Virus record (IMG/VR): IMGVR_UViG_3300012000_002412
Span: 101,276-165,275 of that record
Direction: 5' to 3' (one strand)
Length of the DNA: 64,000 bases
Source: a virus
In this document: positions 41,919-49,425 of the stretch, in pieces
Layout: each line of letters begins with the position of its first letter
How positions within the stretch are numbered: the stretch's first letter is position 1
Notes under the pieces: generated by a model
Seen by the model: the letters and a program-made list of their open reading frames with translations, nothing else
What the model was told of the DNA's origin: nothing
Databases searched by the model: none
Made by a program: the position numbers and the translations under genes

Positions 41919-42431
41919 TTACCTGTAGAATCCAAAAATTAACTTACGGGCTTTTATCGTATCTTCTATTTTTGATAAATTATGACCGTATGAGAATTGG
42001 GAAAAATCTTCACCTTTAAGTTCTCTTATCTTATCAAAATCTTCAAAATACAAAAATACCAAAGGATTATGGAAACTGATATAGTTTGGAATTAAATTAT
42101 AATTATCAAAAAGATAGCCTTTTAACATCTCATATGCTTCTGATGTTTCAGAAATATTGTATTCCTCTATATCGGGTGTAGAAAATTCTATTGTAAGTGA
42201 ATTATTGGATATTGATTTTGTATATCTGTCAATCTCTCTTGAGCGTAGATATTTTAATCCACCTGTTTTCTCATCATTGACCCAATTCCAATTAATTACA
42301 ATAGATGAGCCTACTTTGATATCGGCATCTAACCCCATTTGCTTAAAGTCAATAAGAATAGATTCTAATTCTTGTAAATCAATTTCAGATTCTAAGTTTT
42401 CAAATAGTTTATATCTTTTTAGATGTTTCAT
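41919..42431 (-). CDS. targeting-peptide (CTS) cargo protein, 170 aa
   Basis: It begins MKHLKRYKLFE, with a predicted cut after LFE. The mature domain (LESILIDFKQMGLDADIKVG, then SIVINWNWVND and SLTIEFSTPDIEEYN) is alpha/beta with a basic C-terminus. No family recognised. A late-type box is at 42436-42448, in the same gap as the oppositely directed promoter of the next gene. Confidence 0.75.
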   Translation of the reverse strand: MKHLKRYKLFENLESEIDLQELESILIDFKQMGLDADIKVGSSIVINWNWVNDEKTGGLKYLRSREIDRYTKSISNNSLTIEFSTPDIEEYNISETSEAYEMLKGYLFDNYNLIPNYISFHNPLVFLYFEDFDKIRELKGEDFSQFSYGHNLSKIEDTIKARKLIFGFYR

Positions 42432-42435
42432 ATAA

Positions 42436-42448
42436 ACTATATATAATT
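42436..42448 (-). promoter_or_regulatory. late-type promoter box
   Basis: AATTATATATAGT on the minus strand, 4 bases before the ATG at 42431. Confidence 0.5.
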
Positions 42449-42462
42449 TAAAACATATTAGA

Positions 42463-42470
42463 TATATTTG
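42463..42470 (+). promoter_or_regulatory. host-type -7 element
   Basis: TATATTTG ends 3 bases before the GTG at 42474. It overlaps an in-frame TTG at 42468, which is therefore an unlikely start. Confidence 0.5.
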
Positions 42471-42473
42471 ACC

Positions 42474-42980
42474 GTGATTAATGTCCTAGAGTTTTCAACT
42501 TCTCATGAATATAAGTATGCTTGGAATACTTCTGCAAAAACCTGTATCAAGCTTTTCCAGCAACTAAAAAATTGTTTGCTTATCTATAAATATAAATTGC
42601 CTACTCCATTTGATGTGCCTGAATTTTCATCAAAGTTCGGCACTGGCAATTGTGATAAAATAGATTATGAAAAGATAGTTGGAAAAAATTTAATGCTTTT
42701 TCATCTTGATGTCTATAAGGGGGATCCACAAAAAATAAGACATTTGATAGATTGGTCGGTGTTGAATAATATTGAACTATTCATACCTATCAGGAGGTTA
42801 CAGATTTCACACCATAGAGATTCTTACCTAAATCAGCTTATTATATCTGAAATTATTAGTGAATATGACACAAAAAAATATGATATGACGGACTTAAATC
42901 ACAACGTAGGTGACGAACTGATTTCAAAAAAAATTAGATACATTATAAGAGATTCAAAATTAAAAGATATATTGGGTTAA
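42474..42980 (+). CDS. hypothetical protein, 168 aa
   Basis: The GTG at 42474 is preferred because the TTG two codons upstream lies inside the TATATTTG element. The protein is alpha/beta (VLEFSTSHEYKYAWNTSAKT, NLMLFHLDVYKGDPQKIRHL, NNIELFIPIRRLQISHHRDS). No family recognised. The message may be leaderless. It is convergent with the cargo gene ending at 42977 and overlaps it by 4 bases. Confidence 0.6.
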   Translation: MINVLEFSTSHEYKYAWNTSAKTCIKLFQQLKNCLLIYKYKLPTPFDVPEFSSKFGTGNCDKIDYEKIVGKNLMLFHLDVYKGDPQKIRHLIDWSVLNNIELFIPIRRLQISHHRDSYLNQLIISEIISEYDTKKYDMTDLNHNVGDELISKKIRYIIRDSKLKDILG

Positions 42981-43231
42981 TATTCAATTCTTTTAACGTC
43001 TTTTAGATTAACAATATATAATTTCTGGTCAATTTGCACAGTGATATCACCGTCACTATCAATATCTACCGGTGAGAGTGGTTCTTTTTCGTCATTGTTT
43101 GGGAAATCATGTATAATATCGGCGTAAATAACGCCTCCGTGTGTAATACATGTGATTATATCATCTTTTGTTATCAGAGTTCCTTCTTGATTGTTTTCTT
43201 TAAAATCCTCAAAAAGTTTTATCCATTTCAT
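42977..43231 (-). CDS. targeting-peptide (CTS) cargo protein, 84 aa
   Basis: MKWIKLFEDFKE is the shared peptide, with two possible Glu cut sites (LFE and FKE). The small mature domain is beta-rich (ITCITHGGVIYADIIHDFPN, DSDGDITVQIDQKLYIVNLK) and may be an SH3-like barrel. It is divergent from the four-paralog family that starts at 43265, and the two promoters share the gap 43232-43264. Confidence 0.75.
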   Translation of the reverse strand: MKWIKLFEDFKENNQEGTLITKDDIITCITHGGVIYADIIHDFPNNDEKEPLSPVDIDSDGDITVQIDQKLYIVNLKDVKRIEY

Positions 43232-43235
43232 ATAG

Positions 43236-43247
43236 TTATATATTATT
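43236..43247 (-). promoter_or_regulatory. late-type promoter box
   Basis: AATAATATATAA on the minus strand, 4 bases before the ATG at 43231. Confidence 0.5.
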
Positions 43248-43248
43248 T

Positions 43249-43260
43249 TTAATATATAAA
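43249..43260 (+). promoter_or_regulatory. late-type promoter box of the four-paralog run
   Basis: An exact TTAATATATAAA, 4 bases before the ATG at 43265. It lies back-to-back with the opposite box at 43236-43247. Confidence 0.55.
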
Positions 43261-43264
43261 AAGT

Positions 43265-44146
43265 ATGAAATGGATTAAAAGATTCAATGAAGAGTTAGAC
43301 CTTAAGACTTACAGAAGTGCTGGTAGTAAACTTGATTACTATAATAAATCAAAAAGTGCGGCAAATCTTTTTGATTTTGCTGATGAAAAGGAGTTTGGTT
43401 TTTATAATATGATTTTTGCAAATAACAATCAAGCTATTATAGCAAATGACTTATCGTTCACTCAACCTAGATTAACTGGAATTTATTATGGTTCAACTCC
43501 AAAAAAATATAATGCTGAATTTAATTCATTATTGGCTCGGGGAAAGGACCCGGAAATGTTAGCAGAAGATTTAGTTGAAAGGTGGAAATCAGGCCAAGAT
43601 GGACTTAATATAAGTTTTGAGTTTTCATTTAAGGCTACAAGAGAAACTATTGAAAAAAGTGGTAGAAGTACAAATTTTTGTCCGAATGCTAATAACCCTA
43701 CTGCTAAAGAAGTTAAAGGCTTTAACTTACAAATAGACTTAAGTGATTGGTATGGGAGTTTAGATGATTGGGATTCTGAAGCTAGGTGGGAAGTTGAAAA
43801 TCGCGGTGGAGAGTTTACTCCAACTACTTTAGCAGAATTTTATATGTGGACTGCTTCTTATAATGTAATGATAACAAACCCAAATAGTAACAATTATGGT
43901 ATTTTCAGTGATAGAAAATCAGCAATTAAATTTAAAAACTGGTTATTAACTAATCATTTAGATGATATCAAAGATGCAATTATGAATGTTTTAAGAGTTG
44001 TTGGTGGTAGGTCTGAAAATATAGAAAAGGCTGTTGATGCTTTTACAAAAATAAAAATTCAAGGTCTTTATGATGATGATTTACCAACTCGTGGTGGATC
44101 TGGCGATTGGATTCGTAGTAGATGGTATGAAAAAAATATTAGTTAA
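43265..44146 (+). CDS. cargo paralog family member 1, 293 aa
   Basis: It begins MKWIKRFNEELDLKTYRSAG, the family's peptide followed by a second conserved block (T-Y-x-S-A-x-x-K-L). The C-terminal half shares FSDRKSAIKFKNWLLTNHLD with its three neighbours, which have F-x-x-R-x-x-A-x-x-F-K at the same place. The central part has PTAKEVKGFNLQIDLSDWYG. No outside family recognised. It leads a tightly spaced run of four related genes that must have arisen by tandem duplication. Confidence 0.8.
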   Translation: MKWIKRFNEELDLKTYRSAGSKLDYYNKSKSAANLFDFADEKEFGFYNMIFANNNQAIIANDLSFTQPRLTGIYYGSTPKKYNAEFNSLLARGKDPEMLAEDLVERWKSGQDGLNISFEFSFKATRETIEKSGRSTNFCPNANNPTAKEVKGFNLQIDLSDWYGSLDDWDSEARWEVENRGGEFTPTTLAEFYMWTASYNVMITNPNSNNYGIFSDRKSAIKFKNWLLTNHLDDIKDAIMNVLRVVGGRSENIEKAVDAFTKIKIQGLYDDDLPTRGGSGDWIRSRWYEKNIS

Positions 44147-44149
44147 GAT

Positions 44150-44878
44150 ATGAAATATTTAAAAAAGTTTAACGAAGAATTAAGACCACAGACTTATATG
44201 TCTGCTGCTAGAAAACTTAATAAAATGGGACATACTGATAGATCAAATGACTTAAAAGATTGGGCTCGTGAAATGGAAAGTCGAGAAGAAATGATTAAAT
44301 GGAAAGATAGAATCGAAGATTATGCCCAATTTGGAACTTTTACTATGACTATCAAAAATGAAGAGACTGGTGAAACATTAACTGGTGATTTCAATTTAGA
44401 CATTTCATTTGATGAGATGGCTTTTTCGGATGAACCAGAAAGTGGTATTTCATTTTTCTTAGGTCTAATTCCAACTTCAGAAGATTTAATCAAACAATAT
44501 ATGGAACTTTGTCCAGATTATGACTTTGGAAATGGTTTCTTCTGGGGAAAAATATTCAATTTAGAATTTAGAATAGTTGATGATAGAGTTCAATTTACAA
44601 AATGGAATTTCTGGGATTATGATTCTGATATGAATGGATTAGTCGCTTTCTCAGATAGAGGATCGGCGAACAGATTTAAAAACTTACTAATACAGCTCTT
44701 TACAAATAGTGAATTAAACTATCCTTCTGGATATACGGATGTTGATTATATGTATGAGAAATTAGAATCTTGCATTTTAGCCGAGAATTCATTTTCTTCT
44801 GATTATGGATTTAAGTTAGAGGATGCTGCTGATTATATAAGAACGATATCTCCAAATTTATTATACTCAACATTATGA
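44150..44878 (+). CDS. cargo paralog family member 2, 242 aa
   Basis: MKYLKKFNEEL, then RPQTYMSAARKLNKMGHTDR and a helix (NDLKDWAREME), are the two conserved N-terminal blocks. It has the later ALVAFSDRGSANRFKNLLIQ-like block (here GLVAFSDRGSANRFKNLLIQ). It begins 4 bases after member 1 and its stop overlaps member 3's start by 4 bases. Function unknown; see member 1 for the family reasoning. Confidence 0.8.
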   Translation: MKYLKKFNEELRPQTYMSAARKLNKMGHTDRSNDLKDWAREMESREEMIKWKDRIEDYAQFGTFTMTIKNEETGETLTGDFNLDISFDEMAFSDEPESGISFFLGLIPTSEDLIKQYMELCPDYDFGNGFFWGKIFNLEFRIVDDRVQFTKWNFWDYDSDMNGLVAFSDRGSANRFKNLLIQLFTNSELNYPSGYTDVDYMYEKLESCILAENSFSSDYGFKLEDAADYIRTISPNLLYSTL

Positions 44879-45669
44879 AATACTTAAAAAGATTTAATGA
44901 AGAATTAAAAGCATCTACTTATAAAAGTGCTGCTACTAAATTGACTAATATGGGTCATAAAAGAAGAGGTGCCGAAATGTTAGATTATGCAACTCAAAGA
45001 GAGAAACAAGAAGAAAGAATGAGACTTCAAGAAACTAGAGACGAGATGAGTAGATTTGAACCGTTTAATCTTATTATTAAAGGAAATCAAGAAAAGATGG
45101 GCAAGTTTTTCATTATACCAAATGCTGAAATTGATTGGTACAAAGATTTACTCTGGGATTGGATATGGGAGGGTATGGAATATGGAATTCAACTTCCGTT
45201 TGAATTTGGAATTATGATGGCAGATGAAGAAACCGAAGAAACATTTAAAGATTGGAATTGGTCACCAGAACAATGGGATGGTGTTTCTTATCCAAATAGA
45301 ATGTATTTGTCTATAAATAGTGTTAATTCACCTCTTTTTGATTCTTTCGATAGAGATATGTTTTATTTTGCTACAAGGGCAGATGCTATGAGATTTAAAA
45401 AGATGCTTGTTGAAATGTTAGAAGGAAAAAATGATTGGTATTGGAAAAAATGGAATCCAAATGGTATTGTTAATAGAATAAAAGAAGTTGTATCACCTGA
45501 ATTTGTTTCCGAATTGATTGAAAAACTTGCAACAAACGAAGAAGAAAGAGGCGAGTTAGAAGGAGCCGAACAAATAAGAAATCTTTTATCTGAAGTTGAT
45601 AAGGTAAATTATCAAAATGTTATAGACTCTGCAAAAAACATAAAAATAAATCAAATATACCGAGATTAA
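44875..45669 (+). CDS. cargo paralog family member 3, 264 aa
   Basis: MKYLKRFNEEL is followed by KASTYKSAATKLTNMGHKRR and GAEMLDYATQREKQ. The later conserved block reads YFATRADAMRFKKMLVEMLE. A Trp-rich stretch (WYKDLLWDWIWEGMEYGIQL) stands between. The extra C-terminal helical part (residues 215-264) is not obvious in members 1 and 2. Its last base is the first base of member 4's ATG. Confidence 0.8.
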   Translation: MKYLKRFNEELKASTYKSAATKLTNMGHKRRGAEMLDYATQREKQEERMRLQETRDEMSRFEPFNLIIKGNQEKMGKFFIIPNAEIDWYKDLLWDWIWEGMEYGIQLPFEFGIMMADEETEETFKDWNWSPEQWDGVSYPNRMYLSINSVNSPLFDSFDRDMFYFATRADAMRFKKMLVEMLEGKNDWYWKKWNPNGIVNRIKEVVSPEFVSELIEKLATNEEERGELEGAEQIRNLLSEVDKVNYQNVIDSAKNIKINQIYRD

Positions 45670-46946
45670 TGAGATATCTAAAAACATATAAAGAAGCTGT
45701 TGCTGTTTATCAAAATCACGAATATAAATCAGTGATTGAAGATATGTTATTAGATTTAAGAGATTCTGAGTTTCATACAACCGTTAGTATTCAAAATTAT
45801 CATAATCAACACGAATCAGTGAGAGTTCATGTCTCAAGAGAAAGAGAATTTAGTTGGGGTGATATATCTGGAGTTATATCTGATATTTCAAACTATATGA
45901 AATCAGAAGGCTACAACATTGTTGATTTTACTTGTAAAGATGATGTCGATTTTAGAGAAAATCCAGATGATTACGAAGTTAAAACAATAAAACCGGGGTA
46001 TTTCTGGGGAACTGATAGTAGTGGTAAAATAAAATCTGAATTAAAAGATGTTTTACAATTTCCCCATATTACTCAAACATCAGTTTATGAACCAGGAACA
46101 TTTAATAAAATTACTAAATGGACTTTTGATATTAAATTTGAAAAGAAATTAATTGAAGTTGATAATACTGAGAGTATTTCAAGATTATCTACAAATGAAG
46201 AATTAAGTCCATCTACTTATTTAAGTGCTGCTGATAAACTTAAAAAAATGGGTCATATAAGAAGACCAGAAGTTTTATCAGATTATGCTAAAGAAATTCA
46301 GGAGAGAGAAAAGAATGCAATAAAAAAGAGAGTATTAGAAGAAGCTAAAAAATTAGGCCAATTTCAATTAAAACTTGTAAGAGGTGGAGGAAGTGAAGTT
46401 AAATTTACAAATTGTTATTTAAGCTTACTTTTTAATGATAGTTATTATCATGAAAATTTAGAAGAATGGTTAGATGGAGACAGACAAAATCTTTGGATAG
46501 GTATTATGCAAGGTGTTCATCCAGTTGGTGAAGAAGATGCTGCAAATTTAGAATGGTATTTTGGAGATGATATCTCTGGATATACCAATTCACATAATGG
46601 AATTATTTGGTTACAGGATATTTATATCTGTCTTTCAAACAGTGATTATAAATCAGCAGAAGGTCAGAAGCTTCCTATGAGACCAACTGGTCAAATATCT
46701 ATTGAAGGTTCTGAGTTCAGTGAAGTTTATTTTGCAAACAGAAGAGAAGCTATCAAATTTAAAAATCTAATTGTAGGTTTGTTTGAAGGAGATATTGAAT
46801 ACATACAGCCAAATGGGAAAGATTTCAAAGAACAAATATTAGAAGAGCTTTGTGAGAATGACCAAAGACCAGTAGAACTTTCAGAATTTGAAGAACTTAT
46901 TGATAAGTTAAGAGTGACAAGATTAAATAATTTATATAGAGATTAA
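45669..46946 (+). CDS. cargo paralog family member 4: fusion of two cargo proteins, 425 aa
   Basis: The protein has its own N-terminal peptide, MRYLKTYKEA, and an unrelated first domain up to about residue 170. Then the family's N-terminal blocks reappear inside the chain: STNEELSPSTYLSAADKLKK, MGHIRRPEVLSDYAKE (176-209), followed by the usual domain with FANRREAIKFKNLIVGLFEG. This looks like the fusion of a separate cargo gene to a fourth copy of the family that lost its start. If the inner EEL site is still cut, two mature proteins would result. Confidence 0.8.
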   Translation: MRYLKTYKEAVAVYQNHEYKSVIEDMLLDLRDSEFHTTVSIQNYHNQHESVRVHVSREREFSWGDISGVISDISNYMKSEGYNIVDFTCKDDVDFRENPDDYEVKTIKPGYFWGTDSSGKIKSELKDVLQFPHITQTSVYEPGTFNKITKWTFDIKFEKKLIEVDNTESISRLSTNEELSPSTYLSAADKLKKMGHIRRPEVLSDYAKEIQEREKNAIKKRVLEEAKKLGQFQLKLVRGGGSEVKFTNCYLSLLFNDSYYHENLEEWLDGDRQNLWIGIMQGVHPVGEEDAANLEWYFGDDISGYTNSHNGIIWLQDIYICLSNSDYKSAEGQKLPMRPTGQISIEGSEFSEVYFANRREAIKFKNLIVGLFEGDIEYIQPNGKDFKEQILEELCENDQRPVELSEFEELIDKLRVTRLNNLYRD

Positions 46947-46966
46947 TTATTTTTTTATTATCTTTG

Positions 46967-46980
46967 TTTTTATATATAAA
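46967..46980 (+). promoter_or_regulatory. late-type promoter box
   Basis: TTTTTATATATAAA, 3 bases before the ATG at 46984. Confidence 0.5.
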
Positions 46981-46983
46981 CAT

Positions 46984-47943
46984 ATGAGAAAAGAGATATT
47001 ATCATATAAAGACTTTTCATTATTTACTAGTAGAAAAAAATCTAAATGGAAAAATGATGGTATTAGAAGTATATATGAGTCTATAATACCTAAAGAAGTA
47101 ATGGTCGCACTTGACGATTGGAAATCATCTAACACGTCTAATTGCGTTCTTATAGGTGGTATAGCTTTATCATATTATATAAAACCTAGATATACAGAGG
47201 ATATTGATTTAATATTTTTAACAGACGAAGATATACCAACGAATGTTTACAAGTTTAGAAGGAATAGAAAACACTCATTTGAACATATAAAGACCGGGGT
47301 TGAGATTGAGTTGATAACTCCAGAACACATAAATAAGGATAGTTCTTTATTTGAGAGTGTTTTTGAGACATCAATTAATTCAGATGGTATAAAGGTTGCC
47401 TCACCACTTGGTTTAATAGCTCTAAAGTTATTTAGGTCGAAAACAAATGATAGGGATAGAGTTGATATAATAGAACTTTGTAGATATTGTTATGAGAATA
47501 ATATAGAATTGGATATAACTAATTTTGAGTTGACCGAGGAAGAGATGTCTATTTTCAATGAAATAAAAAATAATATTGATTTTGATTCTATATCAGAGAA
47601 TAAATACCTATTGGAATATAATTCAAATTTAAGAAATGGAATTTATAAAAAAATTGAATTTGATGAATATGAGATATTTCTATTTGAAGAAAAATATGGG
47701 GAACCAAGATTTCATTTTGGTAGAAAATATAACGGTGATAGAAAATATAAAGACTTTCAATTTTCAATATCATTAACCAAACCATTTGATGGTTCTAAAA
47801 TTAAAGTTTTGGAATCAAGCACTGGTTATAAATCTTTTAATGGTTTTGAATCTGATGAGGGGTTTTTAAAAGATTGGATAAAGGAAAATATTACACAACT
47901 TAAAAATGATTGGAATATTCTAAATAAAAGAAAATTAAAATGA
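46984..47943 (+). CDS. nucleotidyltransferase (AbiEii/MNT-like) with targeting-like N-terminus, 319 aa
   Basis: Residues 53-80 show the nucleotidyltransferase core: CVLIGGIALSYYIKPRYTED then IDLIFLT, with the GG loop at 58-59 and metal Asp73 and Asp75. The later KVASPLGLIALKLFRS and DRVDIIELC fit AbiEii/DUF6036-type proteins. The N-terminus, MRKEILSYKDFSLFT, has the aromatic spacing of the targeting peptide (YKDFSLF) but no clear Glu. Family members transfer nucleotides to tRNA or proteins and often act as toxins. A packaged toxin-like enzyme would parallel T4 Alt. A late-type box precedes it. Confidence 0.8.
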   Translation: MRKEILSYKDFSLFTSRKKSKWKNDGIRSIYESIIPKEVMVALDDWKSSNTSNCVLIGGIALSYYIKPRYTEDIDLIFLTDEDIPTNVYKFRRNRKHSFEHIKTGVEIELITPEHINKDSSLFESVFETSINSDGIKVASPLGLIALKLFRSKTNDRDRVDIIELCRYCYENNIELDITNFELTEEEMSIFNEIKNNIDFDSISENKYLLEYNSNLRNGIYKKIEFDEYEIFLFEEKYGEPRFHFGRKYNGDRKYKDFQFSISLTKPFDGSKIKVLESSTGYKSFNGFESDEGFLKDWIKENITQLKNDWNILNKRKLK

Positions 47944-47984
47944 GGATTAAAAAATACCAACAATTTTTTAGAATCACAAACTAA
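47940..47984 (+). pseudogene. targeting-peptide remnant, 14 codons
   Basis: An ATG overlapping the previous stop (ATGA) gives MRIKKYQQFFRITN and then TAA. The start follows the peptide pattern (YQQF). If one T of the T6 run at 47964-47969 were absent, it would read YQQFLESQTNDM and stop. I read it as the surviving front end of a decayed cargo gene, or a start left by a deletion. Confidence 0.4.
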
Positions 47985-48008
47985 TGATATGTGAAATAAA
48001 AAAAGATA

Positions 48009-48020
48009 TTAATATATAAA
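48009..48020 (+). promoter_or_regulatory. late-type promoter box
   Basis: An exact TTAATATATAAA, 6 bases before the ATG at 48027. Confidence 0.55.
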
Positions 48021-48026
48021 CTCATC

Positions 48027-48776
48027 ATGACTTACTATATCACTTACTTAAAAGACAAACTGGGTCAAAATTACTTAGGAATTAGAATAGACCAATCGCA
48101 AGTTCAACCTTACTTAGATGAATTAAAAAAATTAATCGGAGAAGCAGATTTCACTAAATTTACCGATAATCAAAAATTAAGAGATGGTGCTAAATACCAT
48201 ATAACTGTTATTGGAGTTGCTGACTACGGAAGATGTATACAACATTTTGGAATGGATAAATTTATCAACGCACTTGACCAAAGAATATTCCATTTCGAAA
48301 TAGATGACCTACAATTTCAGGGCTTAGGAACAGCACAAGATGGTCCAAATAGATGTTTTTTTGTAGTTTGTAAATCAGATAAATTAGCCGCCGTTAGAAC
48401 CAGATTCGAACTGAGTGAATTAGACCCACATATCACTTTGGGATTTGATAAAAAAGATGTGCATGGTGTTAGAAAAAACCAGATTTTAAAAAAAGGTCCT
48501 AAATTTTTAAAACTTTTAGAAATCGAATATTATAAAAGTCGAAATTGGGAGTTCGTTAAAAAAATCGGAAACTTTAATTTCGATAGGAGCTTAGACCTAA
48601 TGCCGGTTGAATTAACCGAGAGTATTTTGACTCTTAAGTGCGGTGGTCATTATATACAGGTAATTTATTTAGAGGATGGTGAAAAATTCTGGGTAGGAAC
48701 ATCATCTGCAATCGCTGATGAAAAACCGGTATTAACAGATGCTCAAATTGAACAGATTTTTAATAAATATAATTAA
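48027..48776 (+). CDS. 2H phosphoesterase-like protein (LigT / Acb1-like fold), 249 aa
   Basis: Two H-x-T motifs define the 2H family: YHITVIG (His58, Thr60) and DPHITLGF (His135, Thr137), 77 residues apart. These enzymes open 2',3'-cyclic phosphates or cut 2'-5' links, and the phage anti-CBASS protein Acb1 uses the same fold to destroy cyclic nucleotides. Residues 170-249 are an extra C-terminal domain (VKKIGNFNFDRSLDLMPVEL). It may repair RNA ends with the ligase at 3297, or counter a host signal. It lies next to cargo genes but carries no targeting peptide itself. Confidence 0.8.
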   Translation: MTYYITYLKDKLGQNYLGIRIDQSQVQPYLDELKKLIGEADFTKFTDNQKLRDGAKYHITVIGVADYGRCIQHFGMDKFINALDQRIFHFEIDDLQFQGLGTAQDGPNRCFFVVCKSDKLAAVRTRFELSELDPHITLGFDKKDVHGVRKNQILKKGPKFLKLLEIEYYKSRNWEFVKKIGNFNFDRSLDLMPVELTESILTLKCGGHYIQVIYLEDGEKFWVGTSSAIADEKPVLTDAQIEQIFNKYN

Positions 48777-48781
48777 TAACT

Positions 48782-49060
48782 ATGGAAATATACAGATATT
48801 ACAATTTAGATGAATGCGTGGATAGAAAGTTAATCAACAAAACACTTAAATCATATCAAAAAGAAGGAAAAATTGACTATTCAATTGACCGTGATATACT
48901 GACTATTGAAGATATTGAATTAGATGATGATGACATTCAATATTTATCTGAACTGTTTGAAGAAAATAGTGTTTTTGCTGACACTGACCGAAATGATGAC
49001 GATGATAGTGATGATGACTATTTTCCTGATTACGACGACGATTACAACGACGACTATTAA
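48782..49060 (+). CDS. small acidic protein, 92 aa
   Basis: Residues 1-60 look folded (YRYYNLDECVDRKLINKTLK, DIELDDDDIQYLSELFEE). The last 30 are almost only Asp, Asn and Tyr (DDDSDDDYFPDYDDDYNDDY). Such tails occur in DNA-mimic and anti-restriction proteins, but that is speculation. It starts 5 bases after the 2H gene and is probably co-transcribed. Confidence 0.65.
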   Translation: MEIYRYYNLDECVDRKLINKTLKSYQKEGKIDYSIDRDILTIEDIELDDDDIQYLSELFEENSVFADTDRNDDDDSDDDYFPDYDDDYNDDY

Positions 49061-49069
49061 AAGTTTTTT

Positions 49070-49101
49070 TTTGCCACATTCAATTTTTTTTACTAAATTT
49101 G
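49070..49101 (+). promoter_or_regulatory. host-type promoter of umuDC
   Basis: TTTG at 49070-49073, a 20-base spacer and TAAATTTG at 49094-49101. The ATG at 49108 is 6 bases on. No clear LexA-type palindrome is seen around it. Confidence 0.65.
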
Positions 49102-49107
49102 TCTATT

Positions 49108-49425
49108 ATGGATGGTTTTACAATAAACACAAAAACAACTGGATTTGGTTCTCCTGCTCGGGCTTACTCAACAAAAAGATTAGATCCAAACGACTTACTT
49201 ATAACAGACCCTTATTCAACATTTTTTTTTCAATGGGAAGGTGAAGAAAAAGGGGGCTTAAGTCCGGGTGATTATTTAGTGGTTGATAGAGCCGCTTTGC
49301 CAAACCCAGATGATTTGGTTGTTTTTAATGGCGAAGAAAAACTTGAATTGGATTTATTTAATAACATCAACCCTGATAAACTATGGGGTGTAATAACTTG
49401 GAAATTATGCCAGTTAAAAAAATAG
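49108..49425 (+). CDS. umuD: UmuD-like protein with degenerate active site, 105 aa
   Basis: The chain follows UmuD closely: [34 protein letters not shown], then [20 protein letters not shown] and VVFNGEE. Where active UmuD and LexA have GDSM, this protein has W-E-G-E, so the catalytic Ser is replaced (Gly45 by alignment), and the Lys of the dyad is not at its usual place. It also starts almost at the cleavage site, like processed UmuD'. The ATG at 49108 is preferred over a TTG within the promoter. Its end overlaps umuC. It probably works as a constitutive UmuD'-like partner. Confidence 0.85.
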   Translation: MDGFTINTKTTGFGSPARAYSTKRLDPNDLLITDPYSTFFFQWEGEEKGGLSPGDYLVVDRAALPNPDDLVVFNGEEKLELDLFNNINPDKLWGVITWKLCQLKK

